Assembly: GCA_019775845.1 (NCBI GenBank)
Contig: JADQAV010000064.1
Location: 1 to 64,000 of the forward strand
DNA from: Myrmaecium sp. VS I D KN 1
Taxonomy: Eukaryota; Ascomycota; Dothideomycetes; Valsariales; Valsariaceae
DNA: 64,000 nucleotides
Reading direction: 5' to 3'
Shown here: positions 47,287-58,726 of the stretch, piece after piece
How the letters are laid out: each line of letters begins with the position of its first letter
Numbering within the stretch: the first letter of the stretch is position 1
Position numbers and translations under genes: made by a program
The notes under the pieces: model-generated
Database searches by the model: none
Told to the model about the DNA's origin: nothing
What the model saw: the letters and a program-made list of their open reading frames with translations, nothing else

Positions 47287-48656
47287 ATGATCTCCTCAAC
47301 AGAGCTCACCTCTCCACTACTCAGTCTTCCTCCCGAAATCCTCCACCAGATCCTTAGCGAACTTCCTCTCCGTGCTCTCTTAGCCTTCTCCCTCACTTCG
47401 CACGCCTCACATGCCTTCGCCTCCTGCGCTCTCTCCACCCTTTCTTACGGCATCTACCCGACGCGCCTTTCATCTCTTATCTCCCGTCTAGCCTCTCCGC
47501 CGCATCCATTCCCTACCAAGGTCCACAGCCTCTTCGGCGTCTTCTCTCCACCCAGCAACGGAAACGCCGACCTCGACGCGTCCACTGCCTCTCTCAGCAC
47601 GTCCATCTCCACACTCTCCACCGCATCCAGTGGGAACAGCAGTATCCTCGCCTTGCTCACGCGAACCGAGCTACCTCTCCCTTCGGAGTCGGGACACTGC
47701 ATCTCCCATGTCCTCCCCTCTTTTGCCTCTCTCGGCGTCCTGCCTGAAGCCGAGGGCCATCAGTATCGGCGGCACCGGCAGCGGCGCACACGCTCACCTA
47801 ACCCCGGCTCCAGCTCCAGCTCCAACTCCTCCAGCTCTAGCTCCTCCAGCTCCTCCCCAGACCGCTCCCGCGAATCCGGCTCCTGGGCGGCATACAACTC
47901 GCCCTTCCCGCCGTCGCTGCTGAACAAGCTGCACGCTTCTCTGCACGCCTCGGTGGTGGGACGGTATGCGCACTCGCTCCGGCAGCTGGACCTGCGGCTG
48001 TGGACCCTGGACGAGCCAATCGCGCGTGCGCTGGCTCGCTGTGCCGGATTGCGGGTGTTGAGCTTGAAGCTGGGGGAGTGTCGGGTGGGGAGAAGAGATG
48101 GGGAGGCGGAGCGAAGAGCATGGAAGATGCTGGTGCGGGAGGCGGAGTGGTGGAGGCTAGGTGGGTTGAGAGTAGTGGGGGCGGGGAAGGGATTTGACGA
48201 AGAGGTCCTGGGCGTGTTGTTGAGGGGGAGGAGGGTGAGAGAGCTGTGGATTGGAGGATGTGAAGATATAGGATGGAAGGATGTTCTTGCTGTTTTGTCG
48301 AGGCTGGGGAGAGAGTCCGCTTATATGAAGGTGCTTAGTGTGTGGGGAGAGGAGGGAAGGGAGGTGGACGCCGAAGACCAGGATGAGAATGATGTGAAGG
48401 CGCGGGTGAAGTCTGCTATTGCCGCTCTGCGCAGTCTCGAGGTGAGTTGGATTGCCCTAGGAAGTTCAATTGGATCAGCTAACGTTGTCAACCATATGTC
48501 CAGTTTCTGTCCTTTCGCGGCTGCAAGAATCTTGAGCCTGAGGACGTCGACCGCTGGAACCGCGAAGTTTGGCATATCCGGGAAATCGCGCTCCCCACCG
48601 ATCCAGATAGCCTTGGCGCTCCGGATGTCATCGAGGTTGACCCAGCTTATCTTTGA
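47287..48656 (+). CDS. F-box protein
   Basis: Two exons (47287-48441 and 48504-48656) give 435 aa. The 62 bp intron has donor GTGAGT, branch GCTAAC and acceptor CAG. An N-terminal F-box lies at about residues 11-45 (LLSLPPEILHQILSELPLRA), the site that binds Skp1. A serine run of about 15 residues lies near 185-205. The C-terminal part has leucine-rich, repeat-like segments (SLRQLDLRLWTLDEPIARAL, LRVLSLKLGECRVG, VRELWIGGCEDIGWKDVLAV, LEFLSFRGCKNLEPEDV), which suggests substrate recognition by an LRR-like domain in an SCF ubiquitin ligase. The last such segment exists only after splicing, supporting the intron. The substrate is unknown. The sense strand switches from C-rich to G-rich at about 48000. 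The ATG at 47287 is the first in frame. Confidence 0.83.
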
Positions 48657-49536
48657 GCGAGCGTCGTGAGCGTCGTGAGCGTCGTACGCTTGATCGGCAG
48701 TGCCTGATGGAGAGAGCAGCCGGTCTTCTCCTTCGATAGGATGCATCTATTGGCGGTAGTGTACGTTGTGTGTGCGTGAGGTTCGACTTCTCTTCTTGAT
48801 GTCTTAATTACGACTTTTCATGACTTCGTGGTTTCTCGATTCCAATGCTCAGTCTCATCTATTGTCTGTACCAATTATACTGTCACGCGCGCTGTATGGC
48901 CTTCGCTTTTTGATTCGTTCTTTTTTCATATCTGCAAGCACTCTGCTGTATTGTTCCTGCGCTATGAATTGCACTGCCTTCTTCTGTCAATGCTATTCGT
49001 CGATGAGCACGTGGCGTTACAATGCTTTGCCTTGGTAATGGGGTGTCGAACATGTCTGCAAAGTCACAAGGCCGTCCTCATCCTTCCTTTCTCTCCCGTC
49101 ACACTCCTGTTTCCTGCAACTACAGCCGATTACCTTCACAGAGCGCTCAATAACAGCCGAAGTTAACGAAGTCGCTAGCTTTCATCAGTTTGTCACGGAC
49201 GGGTCAACCGACGTCTCTTCGTTTCCCCGCGACTAGCATCCCCAACTTTCTGCAACTAACTTCCCCAACTCCACAAACTTCACGATCGACGACCAAGCTT
49301 GATAATTCTGTAAGCTCCCCAGTCTTTTCACCCGACTGTCTGAACGCATACAAGTCTTGTATCAACGGCAACTAACCGGGCAGATCTCCGTCTTACCTCA
49401 ACAACGTTGCTTGCGAGGCTGCACTTCCCGTGACCGTCAGTCGACGTTCTGTCAAGTCTTTGCTGAACATCCTTTGACACCGCAAGAAACCTTTTCATAC
49501 CCTTTCAGATCCAACCTCACAAATCATAACGCAAGC
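48657..49536. other. Intergenic between the F-box gene and the 655-aa protein gene
   Basis: This 880 bp spacer between two plus-strand genes holds the 3' region of the first and the promoter and leader of the second. No clear TATA element or coding region was seen. Confidence 0.5.
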
Positions 49537-51560
49537 ATGCCTACCAAGAAGTTTCACGACTCGGGTTACACATCCTACCGTGGTCTGCAAGAGCTGCTGC
49601 CTTCCAGTCCCGGCCGCGACAAGTTGGCCAAAGTCTCAATCTCTGAGAGTCCTCCTTCAACCCCTCCCGATGAGGATGAGCAATCCTGCTGCGTGCAGAC
49701 TGATGCCACGAACTCAAGCGGTTTTACGCCCAATACTTCATTCGCTTCAACGTATCAGCCGCACTTGATCGCGGGAAAAGCAGCTCTGACTACCCACAAA
49801 ACTACCACTGATTATGAAGCGGCCTTCGCGGATGCACCTACTCCGACGTTCTCTGCTCCAAAGGGCCTTTACGGATCCAAAAATTCCTCGTCGTCCGAGG
49901 TCGATCAAGTCCCTGATTTGACACCATTGACCAGACGTAAGATCGTGATTTCTCCAGCGGCCGCCGCTGGGATTCCACTGTCGGATCTGAGAATGAAGAA
50001 GGCACTGATGGTCGTCGCTACAAACCTCAACCACCATGAGAATTACGCTTCCTTTTCCAATGATGCTGTAAGCAATGCCCTTCCCCGAACGTTCCTTCGT
50101 ATTGTTGCTGACGAAGCAAATAGTATAGCAAGCAGAAGAAGCTGTTGAGGCTCTCCATCGAGAATGTCTTCACTCGTCCTTATGTGGACTATGCTCTTGA
50201 ATGTCCACTGATTCATTTCGAACCTATGTACTACGCATTAACCTTGGCAGCCCTGCGTATGCATGCGCACACGCTCCGTCATATCTCCAATTCCACCCCG
50301 GACATGACGGCTCTTACTGCCTCTTTTCCCGTTCACGCCAAAGGTGAAGCGCCCGGTCTTGATTACGGTAACATTGAGTCACTAGATCAACGGCTGCCCG
50401 ACGACGGGGAACTCATCACTTTCGGTCGCCTCCTGCGTATCTGCCAGGAGGCCTGGGACATACTAGGTGATCCACGCATTTTGTGTGACTTGAGGAACGC
50501 CGTCTCTGGTTACAGAAGCGAAGACTTCGACAACATTCGCGACTGGGTTATTTCCATGTACGAACAGCATAACGAGGCGGACGCCGAAGCATATATCCGT
50601 ACTCTCATTGCACCCGAGATCTTAGATCAGGGTGATGAGACAGACGATGATGATTCAACTGCCCAGGCCGTTGACAGCCTGTCCAGCCAAGTTCAGAACT
50701 TCGACCTGGAAGCTTACAGCGGCGGAGAGGAAAGTTTTCAATTCGAGTTCGAAACGGACAACTCTGACAACGACTCGCTAGACTTCCCTCCGCTGAGGGG
50801 ACCTCTAGCCGAGCAAGAGGATATCAATGACCAGCAAGAACCATCCTTGCCTCAAGTGTCAGACCACGTCACCTGCGACGATACAATGGAGTCGCAGCAG
50901 GAACAGAAACTTCATGACTACCACTTACAGGTCGCTCAGACCACGAACGATATCAGCAATGGGGTTGCCCCGCAGGTGAATCATAAGGTCTTTCATGGCG
51001 TCAAATCCAAGCCCAGCAGTGGCAACGCGATCCCCATCCTCGCTGCTGCTACATCACCAAATACTATAACACCTCATTTTCCCTACCCACCCCACCAGGG
51101 ATTTTCGAAGATGCGCTTCGTGGCTGCGGGCGGCAACGCCCGTCTCGAAGATCGCCCAGAAGTCCCGTGGGGCGAAACCACCTCTGCTTTCACGAACAAT
51201 CCGGCAGAGAGCAATCTCGGCTATGCGGCCTTCTTTTCCGGCATCCGGAACCTCGATTACTCCAATATGCAGACGGGAAGTGCTACTAACGCGGGCACGC
51301 CTGCCACGCCCGCTTTGTCTGCGCTCTTTGCGATCCCTGCTACCACGGCCGGCACGGCTGCGGCTACTGCTGCACGATCGAGCGGGCCGTCGTTCCCTGC
51401 TCCCATGCACAGAACTGTCTCAGCGACCGACAAGCCGGTCAAGCCAACGCTCAGAAAGAAGCCCAGCAGGTTCACGCAGAGCGTGAGGAATCTGTTCCAG
51501 CGAGGCCAGTCTCATAAGAAAGAGAAGAGCCAAGTTGAGGAGCAGGAAGAAGAGGAGTAA
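49537..51560 (+). CDS. Protein of unknown function, 655 aa
   Basis: Two exons (49537-50067 and 50124-51560) give 655 aa. The 56 bp intron has donor GTAAGC, branch GCTGAC and acceptor TAG. The start at the ATG giving MPTKKFHDSGYTSYRGLQEL is preferred; the frame extends upstream only from a non-ATG codon. The N-terminus is Ser/Thr/Pro-rich with a DSGYTSYRG block. A probable folded helical region lies at about residues 140-380 (SDLRMKKALMVVATNLNHHE, then ENVFTRPYVDYALECPLIHF, then RLLRICQEAWDILGDPRIL). An acidic, disordered stretch and an Ala/Thr-rich stretch follow. The C-terminus is basic (RKKPSRFTQSVRNLFQR) and ends in a Glu run. There is no signal peptide or membrane segment. I do not recognise the family; it is probably a lineage-restricted fungal protein. 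Confidence 0.75.
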
Positions 51561-54158
51561 GTCATCTTCCGTTCGTTACATCCTTTTACACTCCTTCTGG
51601 ATACCATCGCTCGCTCGAACGCGGCTCGATTGGGAAAACGATATGCACTCCAACTGCTCTGACGTTCCCTTCTTCTCACCTTTGCCTTCTTGTCTTTTCT
51701 CTCACCCTCCGCGACATTCGCAGAATCATGATGATGGCGTGCTTATTACGATAACGCACTACGACCGACCAACTACGATGACGACGAGTACTAAGCCAAC
51801 TACTATACCACTGCTTGATACCAACAAAAAAGAAGAAAAAAAAAAAGAAGAGAAAGCATTCGAGCCTTGTCTGTCCTTTCTACTTCCAATACTCCAGGCT
51901 TTACGAATGATGATGTGCTACGACTTTTGGTGGGTTTCTTTCTACATCCTACTTTCTCACTCCTTTTTTTCTTTCCGTCTGCTGTTATCTCGATTTTTCT
52001 CGGAAGCCGCTTTCAAAGCCTTCCTGTCGCTCATTTTTTTCCTTTCTTTTTTCCTTTTCTCATTGATTCCACATCCCCGGAAAGGATGACCGAAGGGAAA
52101 AAGATCACCACATATACACACACAGAGTGTTCGTCTGTCCCTACCGTGGCTCTTTCCCCTGCTCTTTGCTTTTTCCTTGCTTTTTCTCCCGGGCTTCTGC
52201 TTGCAATCCCAGCATAAATGCACGAACTCCCAGCATCATCACAGCCCGGGTCTGGGTTCAGATCTGGTCGATAGTGCGGGTTCTTGCCACCTACCTTATT
52301 AGAGGAGGAGTAAGGCGTTCCTAAACCCATCCTTTATTCTAAAGGAAGATCCGTTATGCAAGCAACCCCCCTACAAGTTTTCCTTTATGATTTTCCTTTT
52401 TACTTTCACTTTTCTTTCTTCCCTTGTTTTGCTTTTTTTCCAGGGCCTAAGGGATCACACCGGCATGCATGGATCAAATAATAAACGGATGAGAGGATAT
52501 GCATTACCCACGTCCGGCTCACATTATCCCCTCACATCGCCCCCATACACGCATATATACATATTCACACAGGCGTGCTACTTCAGGCGCATACCGGATC
52601 GGTGTACCTGGCGTTCGGGATCGGAGTATTCCACCTATATTATCTGGAGGGGAACGGCAGATCGATAGCAGAACGAAATAAAAACGTGCTTTATTTAGTC
52701 CTTTTCTTATAGATATAGGTATAACGTCGTGCGGACGTGTGCATCTTATTCCTTTCATCATCCTTCCTCACCTCCACGCAGATTTTCTAGTAGGAAAGAA
52801 CTCCGGTTTCCTTCCCTTCCCCAAATGAAACAGCGAAACAAAGACATCCCAAAGAAATATAGGCTAGACCATGAGAACTCGGTTGGATCTGACTAGGCAG
52901 AGCCTGTGCAGACACAACCTACCTGGCTGGGCAAAATCTCTATGTAGGGCCGGACGTGAGGGCCGGAATCTGTACAGGTTGAGCGTGTACGGGTAGGATG
53001 TGAGGGCTGTATAGACTGAGGTTGAGATAGGAACGAACGGAGGCGCAAGTCCACCTTGCTATTAAAAAACCATAGTACCTCCTTGCCTTATTATTCAAAG
53101 AGAAAAAATATTAAGAAGAATGGACTTCCACTCTTCATCTATTTCTATATCCTCTCTTCCTTCTCCGTCCTCGAGATTCGCTTTTCTCCCGATCTATACC
53201 TGCAGCAGTATCCCTAGCTCGATTTGTCCTACTCCCGCTGCTCCTACTTCTGCTGCTCCTCCTTCTCCAATAATCACTCCTCCTCCCCTCCTCCTCCTCC
53301 TCCTCCTCCTGCTCTAGCTCTAGCTCCTGCCATCACTCTTACTCTAGCCCCTGCTGCTCCTACCACCACTACCACCGCGAATCTGCTCCTGCTCCTCCTC
53401 CTCCTCCTCACTCCTGCTACCGCCGCTGTTCGCTAGCAAACACAGATCCTATGCAAAAATACGATACAGACAGGCTTCCACGGACGATGCTATATTATGT
53501 GATGCGATACTACGCAATGCGATGGTGTCCTATGTGCCGTACGGTACTATACCATATCTGGGAACGTCGTTGTATACGCGCGAGTCGGAAAGAAGGAAGG
53601 GGGAAGGTAATTAAAGGAGGAAGGTAATTAGAGGAAGAAGACATGCGAAACAGACAAGGAAAGAGAGAAAGACGTGGTGGTGGACCGAAGTTCCAGACCG
53701 CTTGATCAGATACTCGTTTTTTCCCTTGTAGCTCGTGACGCACGCAACGCTAGAGGATAAAATATTACATACTCCCTTTTTTTACCCTATCCATGATTTC
53801 TCTCGTAGCCAGAGCCTGATCACGAAGTGATGCCATTCACCTGCTCACTTCCTCCCAAACGGTATCCCATGTACCATACACCGTGAAGAAAAAGAGAAAT
53901 GAGAAAAGCCCATAACCATCTCATAACAATCATAACCATCCATACGCCGGCATAATTCTCATCATCATAACACACGTGCGTGCCCCCAACCTTCAGAGGC
54001 AAAGAAAAGGAAAGGTAGAAAAAAAGAAAAATGGCCCATCGTCATAACCAACACGTCACGTCCCAACGCCAAGATGGAGGGTAATAAGAAAAGAAAAAGG
54101 GTAAAGAAAGGATCACCCATCCTTCTCCCCATAAGAAAAAGGAAACCTAACCCCTCGA
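51561..54158. other. 2.6 kb convergent spacer
   Basis: This region lies between the 655-aa protein gene (+) and the cytochrome b561 gene (-). It contains thymine-rich stretches near 51960-52070 and 52375-52440 and CTC trinucleotide repeats near 53280-53410. Short frames over the trinucleotide repeats are low-complexity only. No gene is supported. Confidence 0.5.
53279..53411. repeat. CTC/CTCCTG-type simple repeats
   Basis: Two CTC trinucleotide runs (about 53279-53310 and 53386-53408) lie within a broader pyrimidine-rich stretch of CTGCTC and CTCCTA units from 53230. Confidence 0.85.
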
Positions 54159-56720
54159 TCATGTGAACTCCACCTTACTCCCCGTCCCCGCGCCGCCTCC
54201 CGCCTGCGCCCCCGCAGCCCGCGCCATGCGCGCCTGCGCGCGCTCCGCCCGCCGCCGTCGGCGATTTGAGTCGTACGCGCTCATCTCCGTGCCGGTGTCG
54301 TAGGCCGACGTGGCGGGCGGGCTGCTGATGCTGCCCGCGCCGCCCTGGTTCGTCGCTGGGATTGGCGGCGGCGGCGGGAAGTACGGCTGCGTGTTCTCCT
54401 GGCCGTGCGGAGGAGGTGGTGGAGGTGCTGTGGATGGCCCGGCGGCGCCTGCGGAAGAGTACGGTCTTGCCGACCCTTGTGCTTGGGCTGCCTCCATGGC
54501 TTCTACTCGCCGCCATCGATCCTCTGAGTTATCGACTGAGCTGCTCAGGCTGCCGTTGCGTTTGCGGTTGCGCCGCTCCTTGCGTCGTGCTTCCCGCTCC
54601 GCTGCGGCTTCTTCCTCGTTTAAGCGGCGGAGGGTGACATGTCGGCCGTCGTTGTGCATCTTGATCTTGACGCTGACCGGAGGCGAGGCGATGCCGGAAG
54701 CGGTTGGGGCAGTGTCCGCGGTGCCCGGGCGCTGGGATGGGCTGAGGCCCGCAGCTGCGCCGGCGGCAGCGGCAGGGTCGGGGCGGGAAGACTTATGTTG
54801 ACTTTGGCGGTAGGGAACGGGCGGTGGGGAGGAGAGGTCTTCACTGCGGAGATGGGAGGTCATGTCTGTCCGAGGCTGGGTGGAGGCGAGGTCAGTGCGC
54901 GTGATTTCGGTTCGAGACGGAGGGAGATCGGAGGTGCTGAACGGCGGTGGAGGTCTAGTTGCGGGACGACCAAGGCCAGGCGTGCTTCCGGTGATGGCGG
55001 AGTCTTCGGTGAAAGAGGAGTGGCGACGATGGCGCCGGGGCGGCTGAGCTCCATCGCCCGTGAAGCGTCGACGCTGACTGTTCATGCGCGCGACACGCTC
55101 GTTGTCGCGGTCGTGCTCGCGCATCTCCGCAACGTGACGCTCTTCCGTTTGGTGCTTGCGCTGGTTCCACTTGTGCTTGAGGAATCCCACGAGGCCTAGG
55201 GCTGCAAGCGTATTACGGGCACCATGACCCTCCCCCTCCTCGTCAAATGGTGAGTGCGGGCGGCCTCCTGGGTTGGTGTGGGTACGAGTGTAGTCGCTGT
55301 AGTCGTCGAGGGATGAAACGGAATCTCCGCTCCTCCTACGAGAAGGACGCCGTGGACTTCCGCTCAAGTACGTGGATGCAGCTGGCGCTGTTGTCACCCT
55401 TGACTGCTCTTCGGCGCGGCGATAATGATCAGGCGAAACCGGAACCCGACCTTCTTCGACTCTGCTAATGTCGGTCTGGGAGACGGTTTGCACTCCACTC
55501 GTGGGCTGCGTGTACCCGCTAGCAGTAGGCCTCGTAACCGTGCTCGGTTCGGTATAGGTGCTGACTTCAGTAATATCATCGCGCGTTTTGCGGCGGCCGA
55601 AAAGTTTCTTGACAACGGTAAAGGCGGCCAGGCCGACGCCCGCTTCGAGCATACGGTCGCGCCAAGTGTGTTTCTTGCTTGCTGTGATGTCCGTGTACTT
55701 CTCATCATCGGAGAATGAATCCGAGCGGCGGCGGGAACGGGTGTCGTAGCTCACGTCTGTGTCACCGCGTCTTCGATCTCGGCTTCTGCTATGTCTCCGC
55801 AAAGCCGCAACCGCTGCCCCCGAAGCAGCAGCAGCTCCGAGGCCGCGGTGGCGATAGTGGCTGCGTGGGGACTCGGTTGTGACATCACTGAGATATGTCG
55901 ATCCGTCTTCATGGAATCCGATCGCGGGCTGCGTTCGGTATTCCAGGACAAAGTACAGCAGCAGCAAGAACGCGCCCCAGATTGCGTATAGGATGAACAG
56001 GACTTCAGGAGAGCCCCAGAGCGTCAGGCCGAGAGGTATCTGTATGAAACCGAGAAGTGCCACAGTACGGCCAAGCCATTGATGTAGCTGGAAAACGGGT
56101 TAGTGGAGTTGCTTCGGGCCCTTATGCCATCTGCTGGACTTACGATCAACTTCAAAGGGATCCGGTATCGCTCCTTGCCCCTTTCGAAATGATGGATCAG
56201 CCCTCCACCGATCGCTTGAACGAAGATGAGGACATAGATGGCTAGACCAATTCCATGGTGTGGATTTGTTAGACTTCTGCTTGGTCCGACGGCAAACCAG
56301 CCGAGGACGAAGACGACGGTGGTGAGCAAGAGAGTCAGGATTTGAAGCCAAATGTGCATGCGCAGGGCAAGGCGCGGGTTTCGATGGTAGAAGCGAGCGA
56401 TGAAGATGGCGGCGGGAACGACGGCGAGAAAGGTGATGGCGGCGATGACGCCATGGCCGGTCACGATGCTTTTGTAGTGAGCCATGTCCTTGAACCGATT
56501 TCCCATGCCTAGAGCAACATGGTCAGTCATATATTTCGAGCTAGACAGGGTGAACAGGCTCAGCCTCACCATTGTACCGCATCGTCGCGAAGTTGAGGCC
56601 CATCAGGTTGGGTAAGAGGAAGGTATCGGTCGAGCTGTCCCATGTTCCGTCTCCGACGTGCATCGTCTTGGAGTTATACTGCGCGCTCCCTGGCGCGGTG
56701 AGCGTCGGTGCTGGCGACAT
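54159..56720 (-). CDS. Cytochrome b561-domain membrane protein with long tail
   Basis: Three exons (56720-56570, 56508-56144, 56087-54159) give 814 aa. Introns of 61 and 56 bp have GTGAGG/TAG and GTAAGT/CAG. Residues about 60-230 form a b561 core of five helices. Likely haem-ligand histidines sit in SIVTGHGVIAAITF, ALRMHIWLQIL, NPHHGIGLAIYV and LHQWLGRTVALL. This suggests transmembrane electron transfer, for example with ascorbate or as a ferric reductase, but no DOMON domain is attached. The following about 580 residues are hydrophilic, Arg/Ser/Pro-rich and probably cytosolic, with three short glycine-rich amphipathic segments. The N-terminus MSPAPTLTAPGSAQYNS lacks a signal peptide. A further upstream exon encoding one is possible, because related proteins often have it. 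Confidence 0.85.
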
Positions 56721-58726
56721 GCTGTACTGCTGAAGATGTGATGGCGGAGGTCAAAGTTGCAGTGACGAAGAAGGCTGAAGAAAGCGAATGTAGTCCACAA
56801 CGAAGTGATATGATCAGTGAAAAGAAAGGAAGAGACGCGCTGCTTGCGGCTCCAAGTAACTCCTCCTTCGCGGGTGACAGGAGGTAGAATTGCCAGGTGC
56901 AGCGCTCGAGGCTGGTGAGCACCGTGGATGTGTTATCGGCGGAGCATGTCCGGCCAAGCGGGCGCACTCGGTTCAGCAGCTCCAGCGGCAGTACTACAGG
57001 AGGTACGGTATGAGGTCGGAGATATTGGTTAGTTGTAGAAGGAGAGTGAGGGAAGGACGAGGGAGGACAGCCTGACGGACGAGGGAAAGGGCAGTGGGCG
57101 AGCCTGGAGGGTTGGAAACGGCGGGAGGATAATTGAGGTGGCAGGCAGGCACGGCAGGCACCTCGACCGTGGGGATGACGGGGCACCTCCAGCGTCCACG
57201 GCGTCCACGGTGTTTATCAAACCGAGGCCGTGCGCTCGCCAGCGTTTTCCGGGGCAACGTCGACGTCGGCAGTGCAAATCAGGTGTACTAGTACTGCAGT
57301 CCAGTACCGTCATGGTTCAGAATAAATTGATGTAGCAGTACTCGATCGATCCCTTTGTATGTACAGTATCCTGTACGGCATAGGGCTTCATACTACTACC
57401 TTACCCCATATATCAATACCTTAGGTACTCCCGCACTTAACGAGCCGGGCCGCCCGCCGCCGGTCTGCCTTCAACGTCGCCCCGGCCGGATTAAACGCAG
57501 TCAACGTCCCTCCGCCATGGGGGCAGGGCGGGTTTGCTCGAGCTTAACTTGACCACTGCATCGACACCAGATATATCGCTATTCAGCGACACTGAAACTG
57601 TGCCTTTTTACCAGTTGGGTTTGTAGGCATGCTGGGCTCGTCCGTGATCGCCGGCGGCGGACTCAGGCACGACCAGATGCCAGCCACCTGGATACGGTAA
57701 GGCACTCCACTCCACGTATCCGTAAGGCAAGGACATCTCACCCCGTTTCCACCGCCGCTTTCTCCACCAACCTGAACACGTCTCTCGAGTTCACTTGGTC
57801 ACCGTCCTACAGTACTATACTATCTCTCTCTTCTTCTCATGAGCAGACACATACTGTACACTACGTCCTTTCCATACCTGGCGTATCGATGTCGTCGCCT
57901 CATAAGCCGTTGTCGGAACTCTTGTCGCATCTCGCCTTATTCGTCCTCACATCCATACGCCTCGAGTCCAAAACGCCTGTATTTCGAACGTAATTGGCTT
58001 GTGACACTCTGATCGCACGGTGAAAACGGACTGGGCTAGTCCGCAATCCTCCAGTATCAATGCTGCCTCAGGCTCTGAAAGTTCAGACGGATCCGAGTGA
58101 GTGGCTTCGGGAGCCGTTCAATCCATCAAGCCTCAAGCCCGACTCCATTTGCACCGCCCATCCAGAGATGGCGATTGCACGGCTGCCATCACATCGCCTA
58201 CCGAGGTTATCTTCCGAATTGTCGGCCGTATATCCAATCAAACGCCGCCAGGACTGCCAACTACCTTGATATGCTTGCCCATCATCCTGACCAGTAACGT
58301 TCGAACGGCGGAGGCGCTCGATAGGACAACTACCCCGCCGCGACCGCAGCAGGCTTCGACTACAAGTATGTATGGACCTGCAGTTGCCACATGAGAAGGA
58401 CGACTGAGCGTGTCCCGTCGCCACAGCGATCGACATGGGACCACGGCTCCTTCCCCCTCCCTCGCTTACCCAGCACCGCCACAGATGAGGCCTGATATCC
58501 CTGCTTTTCCTGGGGTTATCACCACATGTAAGAATAGACACGAATGGCAGACATTCGTTCCTCGGAGGGCTTCACTTCCGCCGCCACCGTGTGGAGATGA
58601 TCTTGTCCGTTTTGGAGGATGCGTGATGAGCACGGCAACCCTTTTAAATCTCAGGTATCCGTCCCAAGGGAGACATGCGACGAAGATGCCCCTCATATTT
58701 CTTTGGTGCGCCAAACTTGAGCCAGC
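56721..58726. other. 2 kb divergent promoter region
   Basis: This region lies between the b561 gene (-) and the sensor-like gene (+). Short frames on both strands near 57000-57340 and 58060-58540 are not supported by motifs. A hydrophobic stretch just upstream of the b561 start could belong to a missed first exon of that gene. Confidence 0.45.

Noticed and set aside
53120-53436. Short Ser/Pro/Leu frames over CTC repeats
   Set aside because: They are simple-repeat translations with no other content.
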